Below the pieces are notes generated by a model, which saw only the letters and a list, made by a program, of their open reading frames with translations, did no database searches and was not told where the DNA came from. From NCBI RefSeq assembly GCF_002843605.1, contig NZ_CP025263.1:2695501-2759500 (forward strand): DNA of 64,000 nt, given 5' to 3'. The stretch comes from Pseudomonas sp. S09G 359. GTDB taxonomy: Bacteria > Pseudomonadota > Gammaproteobacteria > Pseudomonadales > Pseudomonadaceae. Shown piece after piece: positions 17,983 to 29,296 of the stretch (positions are counted from its first letter, which is position 1; each line of letters starts with the position of its first letter). The position numbers and the translations under genes are program-made.

Positions 17983-18420
17983 ATGCAAGCCCGTACCGAC
18001 TTCTACACCGCCTCCCCAGACGCCATGAAAGCCATGCTCGCCCTGGAAGCCGCCGTCGGCAAACTCTCCATCGAGCTACCCCTGCTGGAACTGGTTCGCC
18101 TGCGCGTCTCGCAAATCAACGGCTGCGCGTTCTGCCTCGACATGCACACCGCCGACGCCCGCAAGGGCGGTGAGACCGAACGCCGCCTGTACACCGTGTC
18201 AGCCTGGCGTGAAACGCCATTCTTCACCCCGCGTGAACGCGCCGCGTTGGCCTGGGCCGAAAGCCTGACCTTGCTCAGCCACACCCACGCCCCGGACGAA
18301 GACTTCAACGCCCTGGCCGCCGAGTTCAGCGCCCAGGAGCAGGTCGACCTGAGCGTGGCAATCGCCACCATCAACAGCTGGAACCGCCTGGCGGTCGGTT
18401 TCCGCAAGATGCCCAAGTAA
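17983..18420 (+). CDS. Carboxymuconolactone decarboxylase / AhpD-like protein
   Basis: 145 residues, all alpha-helical in prediction. The active-site motif NGCAFCLDMH gives Cys48, Cys51 and His55, the AhpD-type thiol pair with its histidine. Such small proteins act as alkylhydroperoxidases, but the physiological substrate is rarely known. The ATG at 17983 has CTGGAG upstream. It converges with the TonB receptor gene, with about 20 bases between them. Confidence 0.88.
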   Translation: MQARTDFYTASPDAMKAMLALEAAVGKLSIELPLLELVRLRVSQINGCAFCLDMHTADARKGGETERRLYTVSAWRETPFFTPRERAALAWAESLTLLSHTHAPDEDFNALAAEFSAQEQVDLSVAIATINSWNRLAVGFRKMPK

Positions 18421-18441
18421 GCGGCTTTCTTGTGGTAAGCG

Positions 18442-20604
18442 TCAGAAGTTGACCGAAGCACTCAGGCGCGCCGTCAGTGGCGCGCCCTGGAACAGATAGT
18501 CATCGCCCATGTACTCGCCCGCGTCGCGCCAGTAGCGCTTGTCGAACAGGTTGTCGACGCTCAGGCGAAACACCGTTTCGTAGCCGTCCACTTTGGTGGT
18601 GTAGCGGCTGCCGACGTTGACCACCGCATAATCCCCCACCTCCACATTTCCCGTGCGATTGGCGTACTTCTTGGCGCTGTATTGCACGCCGCCCAGCACC
18701 GCCAGGCCGTTTACCCACGGCAGGGCGTAGTCGGCGTACACGCTGGCACGTAACTTGGGCACGTTGATCGCTTGGTGGCCTTCGTATTCCGGCGTGCCGC
18801 TGCCGGTGACCCGTGCGCGTATTGCCGCCACGCTGGTGGCGATCTGCAGGCGCTCGGTGGCCCAACCGTTGGCCGACAACTCCAGCCCGGTGTTCTTCTG
18901 CTCACCCTGTTGCACGTAGGTGAAGTCGCCGGCGGCGTCCGGCTTGGCGTATTGGTACGCCTGGCGGGTCTGGAACACGGCGGCGGCGAAGCTGATGCGG
19001 CGCCAGTCGTATTTCACCCCGGCTTCAATTTGACGGGAGGTGGTCGGGGCCAGGGTGTCATCGTTGTTTTCCGCGAACCACGGCGCCGTGCCGCCCAGGG
19101 ACAGGCCTTTGCTGTAGCTGGTGTACAACGAGATGTTTTCAATCGGCTTGTAGATCAACGCGGCTTGGGGCAGGAACACGTATTGCTGGGTGTGGCGTGT
19201 CTGGTTGCCAGTGGTGCCGTCGAAGGCTTTTTCATCCAGGCGCACTTCGCGGCCACCCAACAGGGTTTGCCACTGGTCGTTGAAGCGGATGCGGTCGCTG
19301 ACGAACAGGCCGTACTGGCGGCTGTCGAGGTTGCGATGGCTGTCGTTCAACGGCTTATCGGTGGGCGTGAACGTCGGTGCATCCGTGTCGATATCTGTGG
19401 TGCCGATGTAATCGTTGACTGACTCGCGCTTGTCGATCACACGGCGGAACGCGCTGGTGCCGAAGGTCAGCTCATGGCCAAGGCTGCCAGTGTTGAACAG
19501 CCCGGTCATGGCGGCCTGCACTTCATCGTCGCGGCGTGTGTCGTCGGGGCTGCGGTAGTCGTAGACGTCGTAATTGCCCTCGGGGCTGAAGTAGTTCGGC
19601 ACCTTCGCGGTACAACTGCTGGAGCCATAGCAGCCCCAGGCAAACGAACTGTAATCGTCAATCACCACCTTGCTGCGCGCCGCGCTGACGCTGCCTTTCC
19701 ACTGGTCGCTGAAGCGGTATTCGAACTTGCCGTTGAGGTTCAGCGAGTCGATGCCCACCTGCTTGGAACCGCTCTGGTGCCCCAGCAACTTTTTCGGCGA
19801 GGCGTCATGGGGCAGTTCGGTGCCACCGAGCAGTTGGTAACCGGGTACCGAGCGCTGTCTCTTGTCCTGGTATTCCGCATCCAGTTGCAGCACGGCGTCG
19901 GGGCTGATGTTCCAGTCGAAGGCCAGGGACACGAAATCGCGTTGGCCATTGGCGTGTTCCACATAGGAATTGAGGTCTTCATGGGCCACGTTGGCACGCA
20001 GGCCGAATTGCTGCTCGCTGCCAAACCAGCCGCCGACGTCGGTGGCGATATAACCGCTGCCTCGATCGTCGCTGGACACGGTTACCGAGCGCACGTCCTG
20101 CGGGCGCTTGGTCACGTAGTTGATCACGCCGCTGGGCTCGGAAATCCCGCTTTGCAAGCCCGCCAGGCCCTTGAGCACTTCAACTTGCTCCTTGTTTTCC
20201 AGGGCCACGTTCTGCTCGCCGGTGATGGTGCGCCCGTTGATCTTGTAGCTGCTGGCCGCATTCAGCGAGAAGCCGCGCAGCACAAAGTTTTCGTAGTAGC
20301 CAATGGGCGCGTAGCTGTCGCCCACCGAGGCGTCGTTGCGCAGCACTTCGCTGAGCAGGCGCGCTTGCTGGTCCTTGATCAGCGCGGCGTTGAGCACCGT
20401 GATCGAGGCCGGGGTGTCCAGCAGCGGCGCTTCATCGAGGCCGCTCACCGACGCAGTATCTGCGCGGTAGCCGGATTCGTCCTGGCCCTGGACCTTCACC
20501 GCAGGCAATTCGATCTCCGCCGCAAGGCTGTTGCCGATACCGCCGCTGAGCAGCAGGCCGAGGGCGAAACGTGAGGTGACGACGGGACGAAAACGCAAAA
20601 CCAT
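18442..20604 (-). CDS. TonB-dependent siderophore receptor
   Basis: 720 residues. A signal peptide (FALGLLLSGGIGNSLAA) precedes the TonB-box-like region, then the plug domain (LDTPASITVLNAALIKDQQ, YENFVLRGFSLN, EVLKGLAGLQSGISEPSGVI), and a beta-barrel ending in aromatic Phe (RLSASVNF). It fits the ferric-siderophore (FhuA/Fiu-like) class; the substrate cannot be read from sequence. A weak Fur-like site lies upstream, and an AraC regulator is encoded just behind it on the same strand, a typical pairing for siderophore uptake. Confidence 0.9.
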   Translation of the reverse strand: MVLRFRPVVTSRFALGLLLSGGIGNSLAAEIELPAVKVQGQDESGYRADTASVSGLDEAPLLDTPASITVLNAALIKDQQARLLSEVLRNDASVGDSYAPIGYYENFVLRGFSLNAASSYKINGRTITGEQNVALENKEQVEVLKGLAGLQSGISEPSGVINYVTKRPQDVRSVTVSSDDRGSGYIATDVGGWFGSEQQFGLRANVAHEDLNSYVEHANGQRDFVSLAFDWNISPDAVLQLDAEYQDKRQRSVPGYQLLGGTELPHDASPKKLLGHQSGSKQVGIDSLNLNGKFEYRFSDQWKGSVSAARSKVVIDDYSSFAWGCYGSSSCTAKVPNYFSPEGNYDVYDYRSPDDTRRDDEVQAAMTGLFNTGSLGHELTFGTSAFRRVIDKRESVNDYIGTTDIDTDAPTFTPTDKPLNDSHRNLDSRQYGLFVSDRIRFNDQWQTLLGGREVRLDEKAFDGTTGNQTRHTQQYVFLPQAALIYKPIENISLYTSYSKGLSLGGTAPWFAENNDDTLAPTTSRQIEAGVKYDWRRISFAAAVFQTRQAYQYAKPDAAGDFTYVQQGEQKNTGLELSANGWATERLQIATSVAAIRARVTGSGTPEYEGHQAINVPKLRASVYADYALPWVNGLAVLGGVQYSAKKYANRTGNVEVGDYAVVNVGSRYTTKVDGYETVFRLSVDNLFDKRYWRDAGEYMGDDYLFQGAPLTARLSASVNF

Positions 20605-20676
20605 GGGGGCAGGGCCTTAAAGCGCAGGGCGGGGGGCGCATAAGCTAGGCATAAGCGCGCACTTTTACAAGTATTC

Positions 20677-20695
20677 GAGAATGATTCGCACATTG
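20677..20695 (-). promoter_or_regulatory. Possible Fur box upstream of the TonB receptor
   Basis: On the - strand, CAATGTGCGAATCATTCTC matches about 12 of 19 positions of the Fur consensus, with a good right half (AATCATTCTC). It lies about 75 bases upstream of the receptor start, where iron control is expected. Confidence 0.35.
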
Positions 20696-20733
20696 AGACA
20701 TCGCGTCTCAGTCGTCCCACCTTTGAATACATT

Positions 20734-21621
20734 TCAAAGCGAGCGTTTCAGGGTTTCGCTCGGCAGTTCCTTGAACAACGCCCGATAGCTATTGGAAAAC
20801 CGCCCCAAGTGCCAGAACGACCAGTTCATCGCCACCTCGGCCACGGTGGTATCCGCCCCCCTTAGCAATTCCCGCCGCGCCCCATTCAACCGCCGCAAGC
20901 GTAACCACTGCGCCGGGCTCATCCCGGTGTAGGTCTTGAAGCCCTGCTGCAACTGGCGCAACGGCACGCCGGCGATCTGCGCCAGTTCCAGCAGGTTGAC
21001 GGTTTCATCCGGGGCATCCGCCGACCATTCGCCCACGCGTGCCATCAACCGGCGCTCTGCGCTGCGGCGCTGCAAGGCGCTGCGGTCCAGGCACACGCAG
21101 GCGTTATCGAGGATGAACAAGCAGTCGTCGAGCAGTTGCTGAGTGAGGGAGGCGGGGGCGAGCACCGTGGACAAGCGTGTCAGCGTGCCGCTGAGCCAGC
21201 GGGTGAACAGCGCGTTCTGCTGGCAGCTCAGTGGCGCCATGAACAAACCTTCCAGCTTCGCCATGTCCAGCCCATGACGCTGCAAGAACTGTGGGCCGAA
21301 CACCACCGCCACTTCTCGGTAGTTTTCCGGGGTGATCCAGGTGTTGCGGCTTTCGCCATTGAGCATGTACAGCGCGTTGTCGCTGCCATCGAAACAGAAT
21401 GCCAGCGACCCTGGCGGCGCGTTGAAGTGCTGCTCCACGCGGGTGTTCATGCACTCTTCGTACACCTCCACGCCTTGCAGGTCGAGGTAACGGATCTGCC
21501 CGGCAAAATGCCCTGGGGACATCTGTTGGTACTGCTGCACCCAGCCGGGTGTCGCACTGCATTGAGCGGCCACATCACCGGTGGTGAAGGCCTGTACGCG
21601 CAAAGCGGTTGCCTGTGTCAT
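20734..21621 (-). CDS. AraC-family transcriptional regulator
   Basis: 295 residues. The N-terminal about 185 residues are an effector region with no clear family signature. The C-terminal AraC domain is recognisable (LLELAQIAGVPLRQLQQGFKTYTGMSPAQWLRLRRL, then TTVAEVAMNWSFWHLGRFSNSYRALF). It lies upstream of the TonB receptor in the same direction, with 129 bases between, so it is likely to control it, possibly with the siderophore as ligand. Confidence 0.85.
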   Translation of the reverse strand: MTQATALRVQAFTTGDVAAQCSATPGWVQQYQQMSPGHFAGQIRYLDLQGVEVYEECMNTRVEQHFNAPPGSLAFCFDGSDNALYMLNGESRNTWITPENYREVAVVFGPQFLQRHGLDMAKLEGLFMAPLSCQQNALFTRWLSGTLTRLSTVLAPASLTQQLLDDCLFILDNACVCLDRSALQRRSAERRLMARVGEWSADAPDETVNLLELAQIAGVPLRQLQQGFKTYTGMSPAQWLRLRRLNGARRELLRGADTTVAEVAMNWSFWHLGRFSNSYRALFKELPSETLKRSL

Positions 21622-21759
21622 GGGTGATCCGTGCGCACTCTATTGGTGCGTTGTGCTGCGTGCAAAGTGGATAGATGCCGTGTGAAGGCTGGCCCAAGAT
21701 AGACCTCAATGCGCCGCCAGTACAAGCCGGCGTGGCATCCAACCCATGACGAGGTCCTT

Positions 21760-23118
21760 ATGAACGCCCCCTTCGATCAGCTGTCCGCCTGGCTGAAAGA
21801 ACACAAGATTACCGAAGTCGAATGCGTGATCAGTGACTTGACTGGCATCGCACGCGGCAAGATTGCGCCCACCAACAAGTTCCTGCATGAGCGAGGCATG
21901 CGCCTGCCGGAAAGTGTGCTGCTGCAAACGGTAACCGGGGACTTTGTCGACGACGATATCTACTACGACCTGCTCGACCCGGCCGACATCGACATGATCT
22001 GCCGCCCGGTCTCCAACGCTACCTATGTGGTGCCGTGGGCCATCGAGCCCACCGCCATCGTCATCCACGACACCTTCGACAAGCAGGGCAACCCGATCGA
22101 ACTGTCGCCGCGCAACGTGCTGAAAAAAGTCCTGCAGCTTTACACCGACCAGGGCTGGCAGCCGATTGTCGCGCCGGAAATGGAGTTCTACCTGACCCAA
22201 CGCTGCGAAGACCCGGACCTGCCGTTGAAGACCCCGGTGGGCCGCTCCGGTCGCGCCGAAACCGGGCGCCAGTCGTTTTCCATCGACGCGGCCAACGAGT
22301 TCGACCCGCTGTTCGAAGACGTCTACGACTGGTGTGAACTCCAGGGCCTGGACCTCGACACGCTGATCCACGAAGACGGCCCGGCGCAGATGGAGATCAA
22401 CTTCCGCCACGGCGACGCCCTCGACCTCGCCGACCAGATCACCGTGTTCAAGCGCACCCTGCGTGAAGCCGCGCTCAAGCACAACGTGGCCGCCACCTTC
22501 ATGGCCAAGCCGGTGGCCGACGAACCGGGCAGCGCCATGCACCTGCACCAGAGCGTGGTGGACATCGCCACTGGCAAACCAGTGTTTGTCGATGCCGACG
22601 GCCACATGAGCCAACTGTTTTTGCACCACATCGGCGGCCTGCAGAAGTACATCCCCAAGCTGTTGCCGATGTTCGCGCCCAACGTGAATTCGTTCCGGCG
22701 CTTTTTGCCGGACACCTCGGCCCCGGTCAACGTGGAGTGGGGCGAAGAGAACCGCACCGTTGGCCTGCGCGTGCCCACGTCGAGCCCCGATGCGATGCGC
22801 GTGGAAAACCGCCTGCCGGGTGCCGATGCCAATCCCTACCTGGCGATTGCCGCTAGTCTGCTGTGTGGCTACCTCGGAATGATCGAACAGATCGAACCCA
22901 GCGCTGCGGTGGAAGGCCGCGCCTACGAGCGGCGCAACCTGCGCTTGCCGTTCACCCTCGAAGACGCGCTGGCGCGGATGGAGGACTGCGACACGGTCAA
23001 GCAGTACCTGGGCGACAAGTTTGTGCGCGGCTACGTCGCGGTCAAGCGCGCCGAGCATGAGAATTTCAAGCGGGTGATCAGTTCCTGGGAGCGTGAGTTC
23101 CTGCTGTTGAGTGTCTAA
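21760..23118 (+). CDS. puuA: Gamma-glutamylputrescine synthetase (glutamine synthetase family)
   Basis: 452 residues from the ATG at 21760, preceded by GAGGTCC. Glutamine-synthetase motifs are clear: PEMEFYLT, QMEINFRHGDAL, FMAKPVADEPGSAMHLHQS and NRLPGADANPYLAIAA. The context (a putrescine-binding protein and an FAD amine oxidase follow) points to the PuuA-like branch, which ligates glutamate to putrescine, rather than nitrogen-assimilating GlnA. Pseudomonas genomes carry several paralogues with overlapping polyamine substrates, so the exact amine is uncertain. Confidence 0.82.
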   Translation: MNAPFDQLSAWLKEHKITEVECVISDLTGIARGKIAPTNKFLHERGMRLPESVLLQTVTGDFVDDDIYYDLLDPADIDMICRPVSNATYVVPWAIEPTAIVIHDTFDKQGNPIELSPRNVLKKVLQLYTDQGWQPIVAPEMEFYLTQRCEDPDLPLKTPVGRSGRAETGRQSFSIDAANEFDPLFEDVYDWCELQGLDLDTLIHEDGPAQMEINFRHGDALDLADQITVFKRTLREAALKHNVAATFMAKPVADEPGSAMHLHQSVVDIATGKPVFVDADGHMSQLFLHHIGGLQKYIPKLLPMFAPNVNSFRRFLPDTSAPVNVEWGEENRTVGLRVPTSSPDAMRVENRLPGADANPYLAIAASLLCGYLGMIEQIEPSAAVEGRAYERRNLRLPFTLEDALARMEDCDTVKQYLGDKFVRGYVAVKRAEHENFKRVISSWEREFLLLSV

Positions 23119-23130
23119 AAAAAATCATAA

Positions 23131-25514
<2,384 letters not shown>

Positions 25515-25593
25515 TCAGACGGTTTATTCAGCGCTCATCACCCCGGAAAAGGACGACGTGCTTTTTCCTTACACTTTCCCCAGGCCTTTTCAA

Positions 25594-25609
25594 CTGTCCG
25601 TACGGTCAG
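25594..25609. promoter_or_regulatory. Palindrome CTGTCCGTACGGTCAG, possible TetR-type operator
   Basis: A 16-bp near-perfect palindrome (one mismatched pair at T/T), with a repeated half CGGGCAG 10 bases downstream. It lies about 90 bases before the oxygenase start at 25699. Size and composition resemble operators of TetR-family repressors, but no such gene is adjacent. Confidence 0.4.
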
Positions 25610-25698
25610 TTACGGGCAGTTAAACGTTTTAGTAAATTCCGCTCCCGTTTGGACAGGCGCCGGTCTGGCGTCTGCTTTTTACTACAGGGAGTATGGAA

Positions 25699-26379
25699 AT
25701 GTTCGACATCAACAAACACCGGCATGACTTCTTTTATAACCTCGCGACCGTGATCGACGGCCTGGTGCCAGATGACCTGTGTGACGCCCTGGCGGAACGG
25801 GTCAACATCATCATCAGCGAGCAAGGGGTCGATTTGGTCAACCACCAGAGCCTCGGCACCGATGCTGTTTCCGATCTGGGCGGCGCCTACAACCACCATA
25901 TCTTCAAGGGCGATGATATCCGTTGGTACCTGCCGGAATTGCCGGCGATTTATCACAGCCTGGTGCCACTGGTGAGCCTGGTTACGCATACCGACACGGT
26001 GGTGTCGCCGTACCCGCTGTCGGATATCAATATCAAGGCCTACCCCCCGGGCGGCGGCACCCTCGGGCTGCATTACGACACCAATGGCATCACGGTGTTG
26101 CTGTTTCTCACCACTAACCAGGAAGCGCCCCTGCGCATGCAGATAGAACGCGCGCACCCGAGCCAGAAAGAGCCCTGGACCGAGCACCGGAAAATCTACG
26201 CGAAAAAAGGCTCGCTGCTGATCATGCAGGGGCGCAAGACCTTGCACGACAGCGAGCCAACGGTTACCGAGCAAAAGCTCTCGGTGGTTTACAACTACTA
26301 CGAACGCCACGACACCTACCGCCACGAAGATTTCGACAACTTCGTGTACTACGGCATTGCGCCCAAGACACTGGCATAA
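25699..26379 (+). CDS. 2-oxoglutarate/Fe(II)-dependent oxygenase
   Basis: About 226 residues from the ATG at 25699; the GGGAG spacing favours this over the ATG at 25693. The metal triad is visible as LHYDT (His125, Asp127) and KTLHDSEP (His183), with a basic residue (Lys193) about ten positions later as the possible 2OG contact. The intact Asp argues for hydroxylation rather than halogenation. There is no signal peptide. The substrate is not recognisable. It is followed 10 bases later by an EamA exporter gene, which suggests that the product, perhaps a modified amino acid or small metabolite, is exported. Confidence 0.78.
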   Translation: MFDINKHRHDFFYNLATVIDGLVPDDLCDALAERVNIIISEQGVDLVNHQSLGTDAVSDLGGAYNHHIFKGDDIRWYLPELPAIYHSLVPLVSLVTHTDTVVSPYPLSDINIKAYPPGGGTLGLHYDTNGITVLLFLTTNQEAPLRMQIERAHPSQKEPWTEHRKIYAKKGSLLIMQGRKTLHDSEPTVTEQKLSVVYNYYERHDTYRHEDFDNFVYYGIAPKTLA

Positions 26380-26389
26380 GGGGCGCGCC

Positions 26390-27298
26390 ATGAGATTGAG
26401 CAAAATAGACCTTTTTTCCGGCCTGGCCGTCACGACCATCTGGGGCGCCAACTTTTCGGTGATCGGCCTGGGGTTGCAGTCCCTCGACCCGTTTGTGTTG
26501 ACGTTGTTGCGGTTCACCTTCTGCGCGGTGCCCTTGGTGTTGTTTATCAAGCGCCCGCCCGAGGTGTCCTATGCCACGTTGATTGCCTACGGCGTGCTGT
26601 TTGGCGCCGGGCTCTGGGGCGTGGTGAATGTGGCCATGTACCACGGACTGTCGGCGGGCATGTCCTCGGTGTTCCTGCAATTCAGTGCGTTTTTCACCAT
26701 CCTGATGAGCCGCTGGTTCCTGGACGAGCCGATCAATCGGATACAGGGCGCGGGCATGACCTTCTGCGCGGTGGGGTTGCTGGTCATGCTGCAGCTGTCG
26801 GACGCAGTCTCGACCACCGTAGGAATCGTGCTGGTGCTGTTGGCGGCGTTTTCGTGGTCGCTGTGCAACCTGATCGTCAAGGTGCGCAAACCCGAGGACA
26901 TGGTGGCGTTTATCGTGTGGTCCAGCCTGTTTTCCATCCCGGTGCTGTTGTTGATGACCCTATGGTTCGAGGGCGCCGAACCGTTGTACAACCTGATCAC
27001 CGACTTTACCTGGGGGGCGGGCTTCTCGATTGTGTTCCAGTGTTACGTCACCACCCTCGTGGGGTACCGGATCTGGAACAACCTGATGAAGAAATACCCG
27101 GCGTCGGCGGTTGCCCCACTGTCGCTGATGGTGCCGGTGTCCGGGTTGCTGACCTCGTACCTGTTTTTTGACGAACAGCTGCGCAGCGAGCAGGGCATAG
27201 CCATCACCCTGGTGTTTATCGGGATTGCGCTGTTCGTCAACTCCACGCGTATCCACGAGCGATGGCTCAAGCCTGGGGATCGGTCAGCACCTTCCTGA
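26390..27298 (+). CDS. EamA/DMT-family transporter
   Basis: 302 residues with ten predicted membrane helices in two homologous halves, typical of drug/metabolite transporters. The start ATG at 26390 follows AGGGGCGCGCC. It lies 10 bases after the oxygenase gene, so it is probably co-transcribed. The 3' end overlaps the convergent LysR gene by 32 bases. Substrate unknown; members export amino acids, nucleosides or other metabolites. Confidence 0.88.
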   Translation: MRLSKIDLFSGLAVTTIWGANFSVIGLGLQSLDPFVLTLLRFTFCAVPLVLFIKRPPEVSYATLIAYGVLFGAGLWGVVNVAMYHGLSAGMSSVFLQFSAFFTILMSRWFLDEPINRIQGAGMTFCAVGLLVMLQLSDAVSTTVGIVLVLLAAFSWSLCNLIVKVRKPEDMVAFIVWSSLFSIPVLLLMTLWFEGAEPLYNLITDFTWGAGFSIVFQCYVTTLVGYRIWNNLMKKYPASAVAPLSLMVPVSGLLTSYLFFDEQLRSEQGIAITLVFIGIALFVNSTRIHERWLKPGDRSAPS

Positions 27299-28160
27299 AC
27301 GTTTCCACCAGCGGCCGCAGGTTGACCCGATGCCACGCCGCCCACAGCGGCGTGGTGTAGGTCAGCCACGGCAGCTCGCGCAACACCACGCCAGGCGGTG
27401 CATTGCGGCTCAGGCCTTTTTGCACCATCGCCACGCCCAACCCGGAGGCCACCAGGCCCAGGGCGGTGAACGGTTCGCTGGCTTCCATGGGGATCTGCGG
27501 GGTGAACCCGGCGCGGATGCAGGCGGCGACAAAGTCATCGGCGGGGCTGGCGCCAGGTTTGCGCTGCACACCGATCCACTGCTGCTCGGCCAGGTGCACG
27601 GGCAGTAATTCTTTCTGCTGGGCCAACGGGTGATGTTCCGGCAGGGCCAGCAACATCGGGTCGTCCAGCACTTGCTGCGCGGTCAGGTCCGGGTCGTCGG
27701 CGGCCGGTGGTTCAGCCACCAATGCGACGTCCAGGCTGCGTTGGCGCAGGCCTTCCAGCTGTTCGAGGGAGGGCAGGTTGTACAGCTTGATATGCACGCC
27801 AGGCCGGTCATCGCGCAGTACGCGCAAGGCATTCGGCAACACGCCGGCATGCATGGCGTTTTCGATATAGCCGATGCACAGCCCACCTTCTTCGCCCCGG
27901 CCCAGGCGTTTGCCCAGGGACTCAAGGCGGTTGGCGTGGGTCAGCAGGGCCTTGGTTTCGGCCAGGAAGGTCTGGCCGTCGCGGGTCAGGCGGATGCGCT
28001 GCTGGCTGCGTTCGAACAGGGTCAGGCCCAGGCGTTCCTCAAGCTGGGCGATCTGCCGGCTCAAGGGCGATTGGGAAATGTGCAGACGCTCGGCCGCGCG
28101 GCCGACGTGTTCTTCTTCGGCGACCACTTCGAAGTAGCGCAGTTGGCGGAGGTCAAGCAT
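27267..28160 (-). CDS. LysR-family transcriptional regulator
   Basis: 297 residues. The N-terminal winged helix is clear (LRQLRYFEVVAEEEHVGRAAERLHISQSPLSRQIAQLEERLG), followed by a substrate-binding domain. It is divergent from the aldo-keto reductase operon (114 bases between starts), its likely target. Convergent overlap with the EamA gene at the other end. Confidence 0.9.
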   Translation of the reverse strand: MLDLRQLRYFEVVAEEEHVGRAAERLHISQSPLSRQIAQLEERLGLTLFERSQQRIRLTRDGQTFLAETKALLTHANRLESLGKRLGRGEEGGLCIGYIENAMHAGVLPNALRVLRDDRPGVHIKLYNLPSLEQLEGLRQRSLDVALVAEPPAADDPDLTAQQVLDDPMLLALPEHHPLAQQKELLPVHLAEQQWIGVQRKPGASPADDFVAACIRAGFTPQIPMEASEPFTALGLVASGLGVAMVQKGLSRNAPPGVVLRELPWLTYTTPLWAAWHRVNLRPLVETFRKVLTDPQA

Positions 28161-28274
28161 GTTTAAGACCTGTAGAGACTCAAGTTGGTCGCAGTATGTC
28201 TTGGACGGTCCGATCTCTGCAATCTAGGATCTGCTCAACGGTCACCGAGACCCCGCACCGAATGAGGATCCATC

Positions 28275-29279
28275 ATGAGCTTGAAAGACAAACTGCCCGG
28301 CGTTCTGGGCTTTGGCACCGCACCACTGGGGAACATGTTCCGCGCCATCCCTGAAGAAGAAGCCCAGGCCACTGTCGAGGCCGCCTGGAACCACGGCGTG
28401 CGCTACTTCGACACCGCGCCGTTCTATGGCTCCGGCCTGTCGGAAATCCGCCTGGGCCAGGCCCTTTCAGGCTACAACCGCGATGACTACGTGCTCAGCA
28501 CCAAAGTTGGCCGGGTGATTCTCGATGAAGTCGAAGCGAGCGCCCGCGACCTTGGCGAAAAAAGCGGTGTGTTCGAACACGGCCGCCCGAACAAGATGCT
28601 CAACGACTACAGCGCCGACGCCACCTTGCGCTCCATCGAAGACAGCCTTGAGCGCCTGCAAACCGACCACCTGGACATCGTGTGGATTCACGACATCGCC
28701 CAGGACTTCTACGGCGACCAATGGCTGGAGTACTTCAACCAGGCCCGCACCGGTGCATTCAAGGTGCTGACCCGCCTGCGTGAAGAAGGCGTGATCAAGG
28801 CCTGGGGCCTGGGCGTAAACCGCGTTGAACCGTGCGAGCTGACCCTGGACCTGAGCGAAGCCCAGCCCGACGGCTTCCTGCTGGCCGGCCGCTACACGCT
28901 GCTGGATCACGAGCGTGCGTTGCAGCGGTTGATGGCGGCGGCCCTGGCGCAGAACGTCGAGATCGTGGTGGGCGGCCCTTATAGCTCGGGCATCCTGGCC
29001 GGCGGCGCACACTTTGAATACCAGCCCGCCAGCCCGGCGATCATCAGCAAGGTCGAGCAGATCAAGGCGATTGCCCAGGCGTTCGGCGTGAGCGTGAAAG
29101 CCGCGGCGCTGCAATTTTCCCTGGCACATCCGGCGGTGGCTGCTGTAATTCCCGGTGCCAGTCGTCCGGGGCGGATTGCCGAAGACGTCGCGGCGTTGTC
29201 AGAGAACATTCCGGCGGCCTTTTGGCAGGCCCTGCGTGATGCCCGTTTGATTTCGGACCGCGCACCTCTGCCGCGTTAA
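28275..29279 (+). CDS. Aldo-keto reductase
   Basis: 334 residues, TIM-barrel type. The catalytic tetrad is visible as Asp46 and Tyr51 (YFDTAPFYG), Lys77 (STKVG) and His139 (VWIHD). The sequence is closest to the D-threo-aldose/L-fucose dehydrogenase-like branch by the pattern GTAPLGNMFR. First gene of a three-gene operon with an SDR and an SRPBCC protein; the substrate is unknown. Confidence 0.88.
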   Translation: MSLKDKLPGVLGFGTAPLGNMFRAIPEEEAQATVEAAWNHGVRYFDTAPFYGSGLSEIRLGQALSGYNRDDYVLSTKVGRVILDEVEASARDLGEKSGVFEHGRPNKMLNDYSADATLRSIEDSLERLQTDHLDIVWIHDIAQDFYGDQWLEYFNQARTGAFKVLTRLREEGVIKAWGLGVNRVEPCELTLDLSEAQPDGFLLAGRYTLLDHERALQRLMAAALAQNVEIVVGGPYSSGILAGGAHFEYQPASPAIISKVEQIKAIAQAFGVSVKAAALQFSLAHPAVAAVIPGASRPGRIAEDVAALSENIPAAFWQALRDARLISDRAPLPR

Positions 29280-29296
29280 CTTCAGGAGTTCTACCG

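Noticed and set aside
25530..25560. Hairpin GGAAAAG/CTTTTTCC after the puuB-like gene as a terminator
   Set aside because: The stem is weak and there is no T tract directly after it on the transcribed strand.
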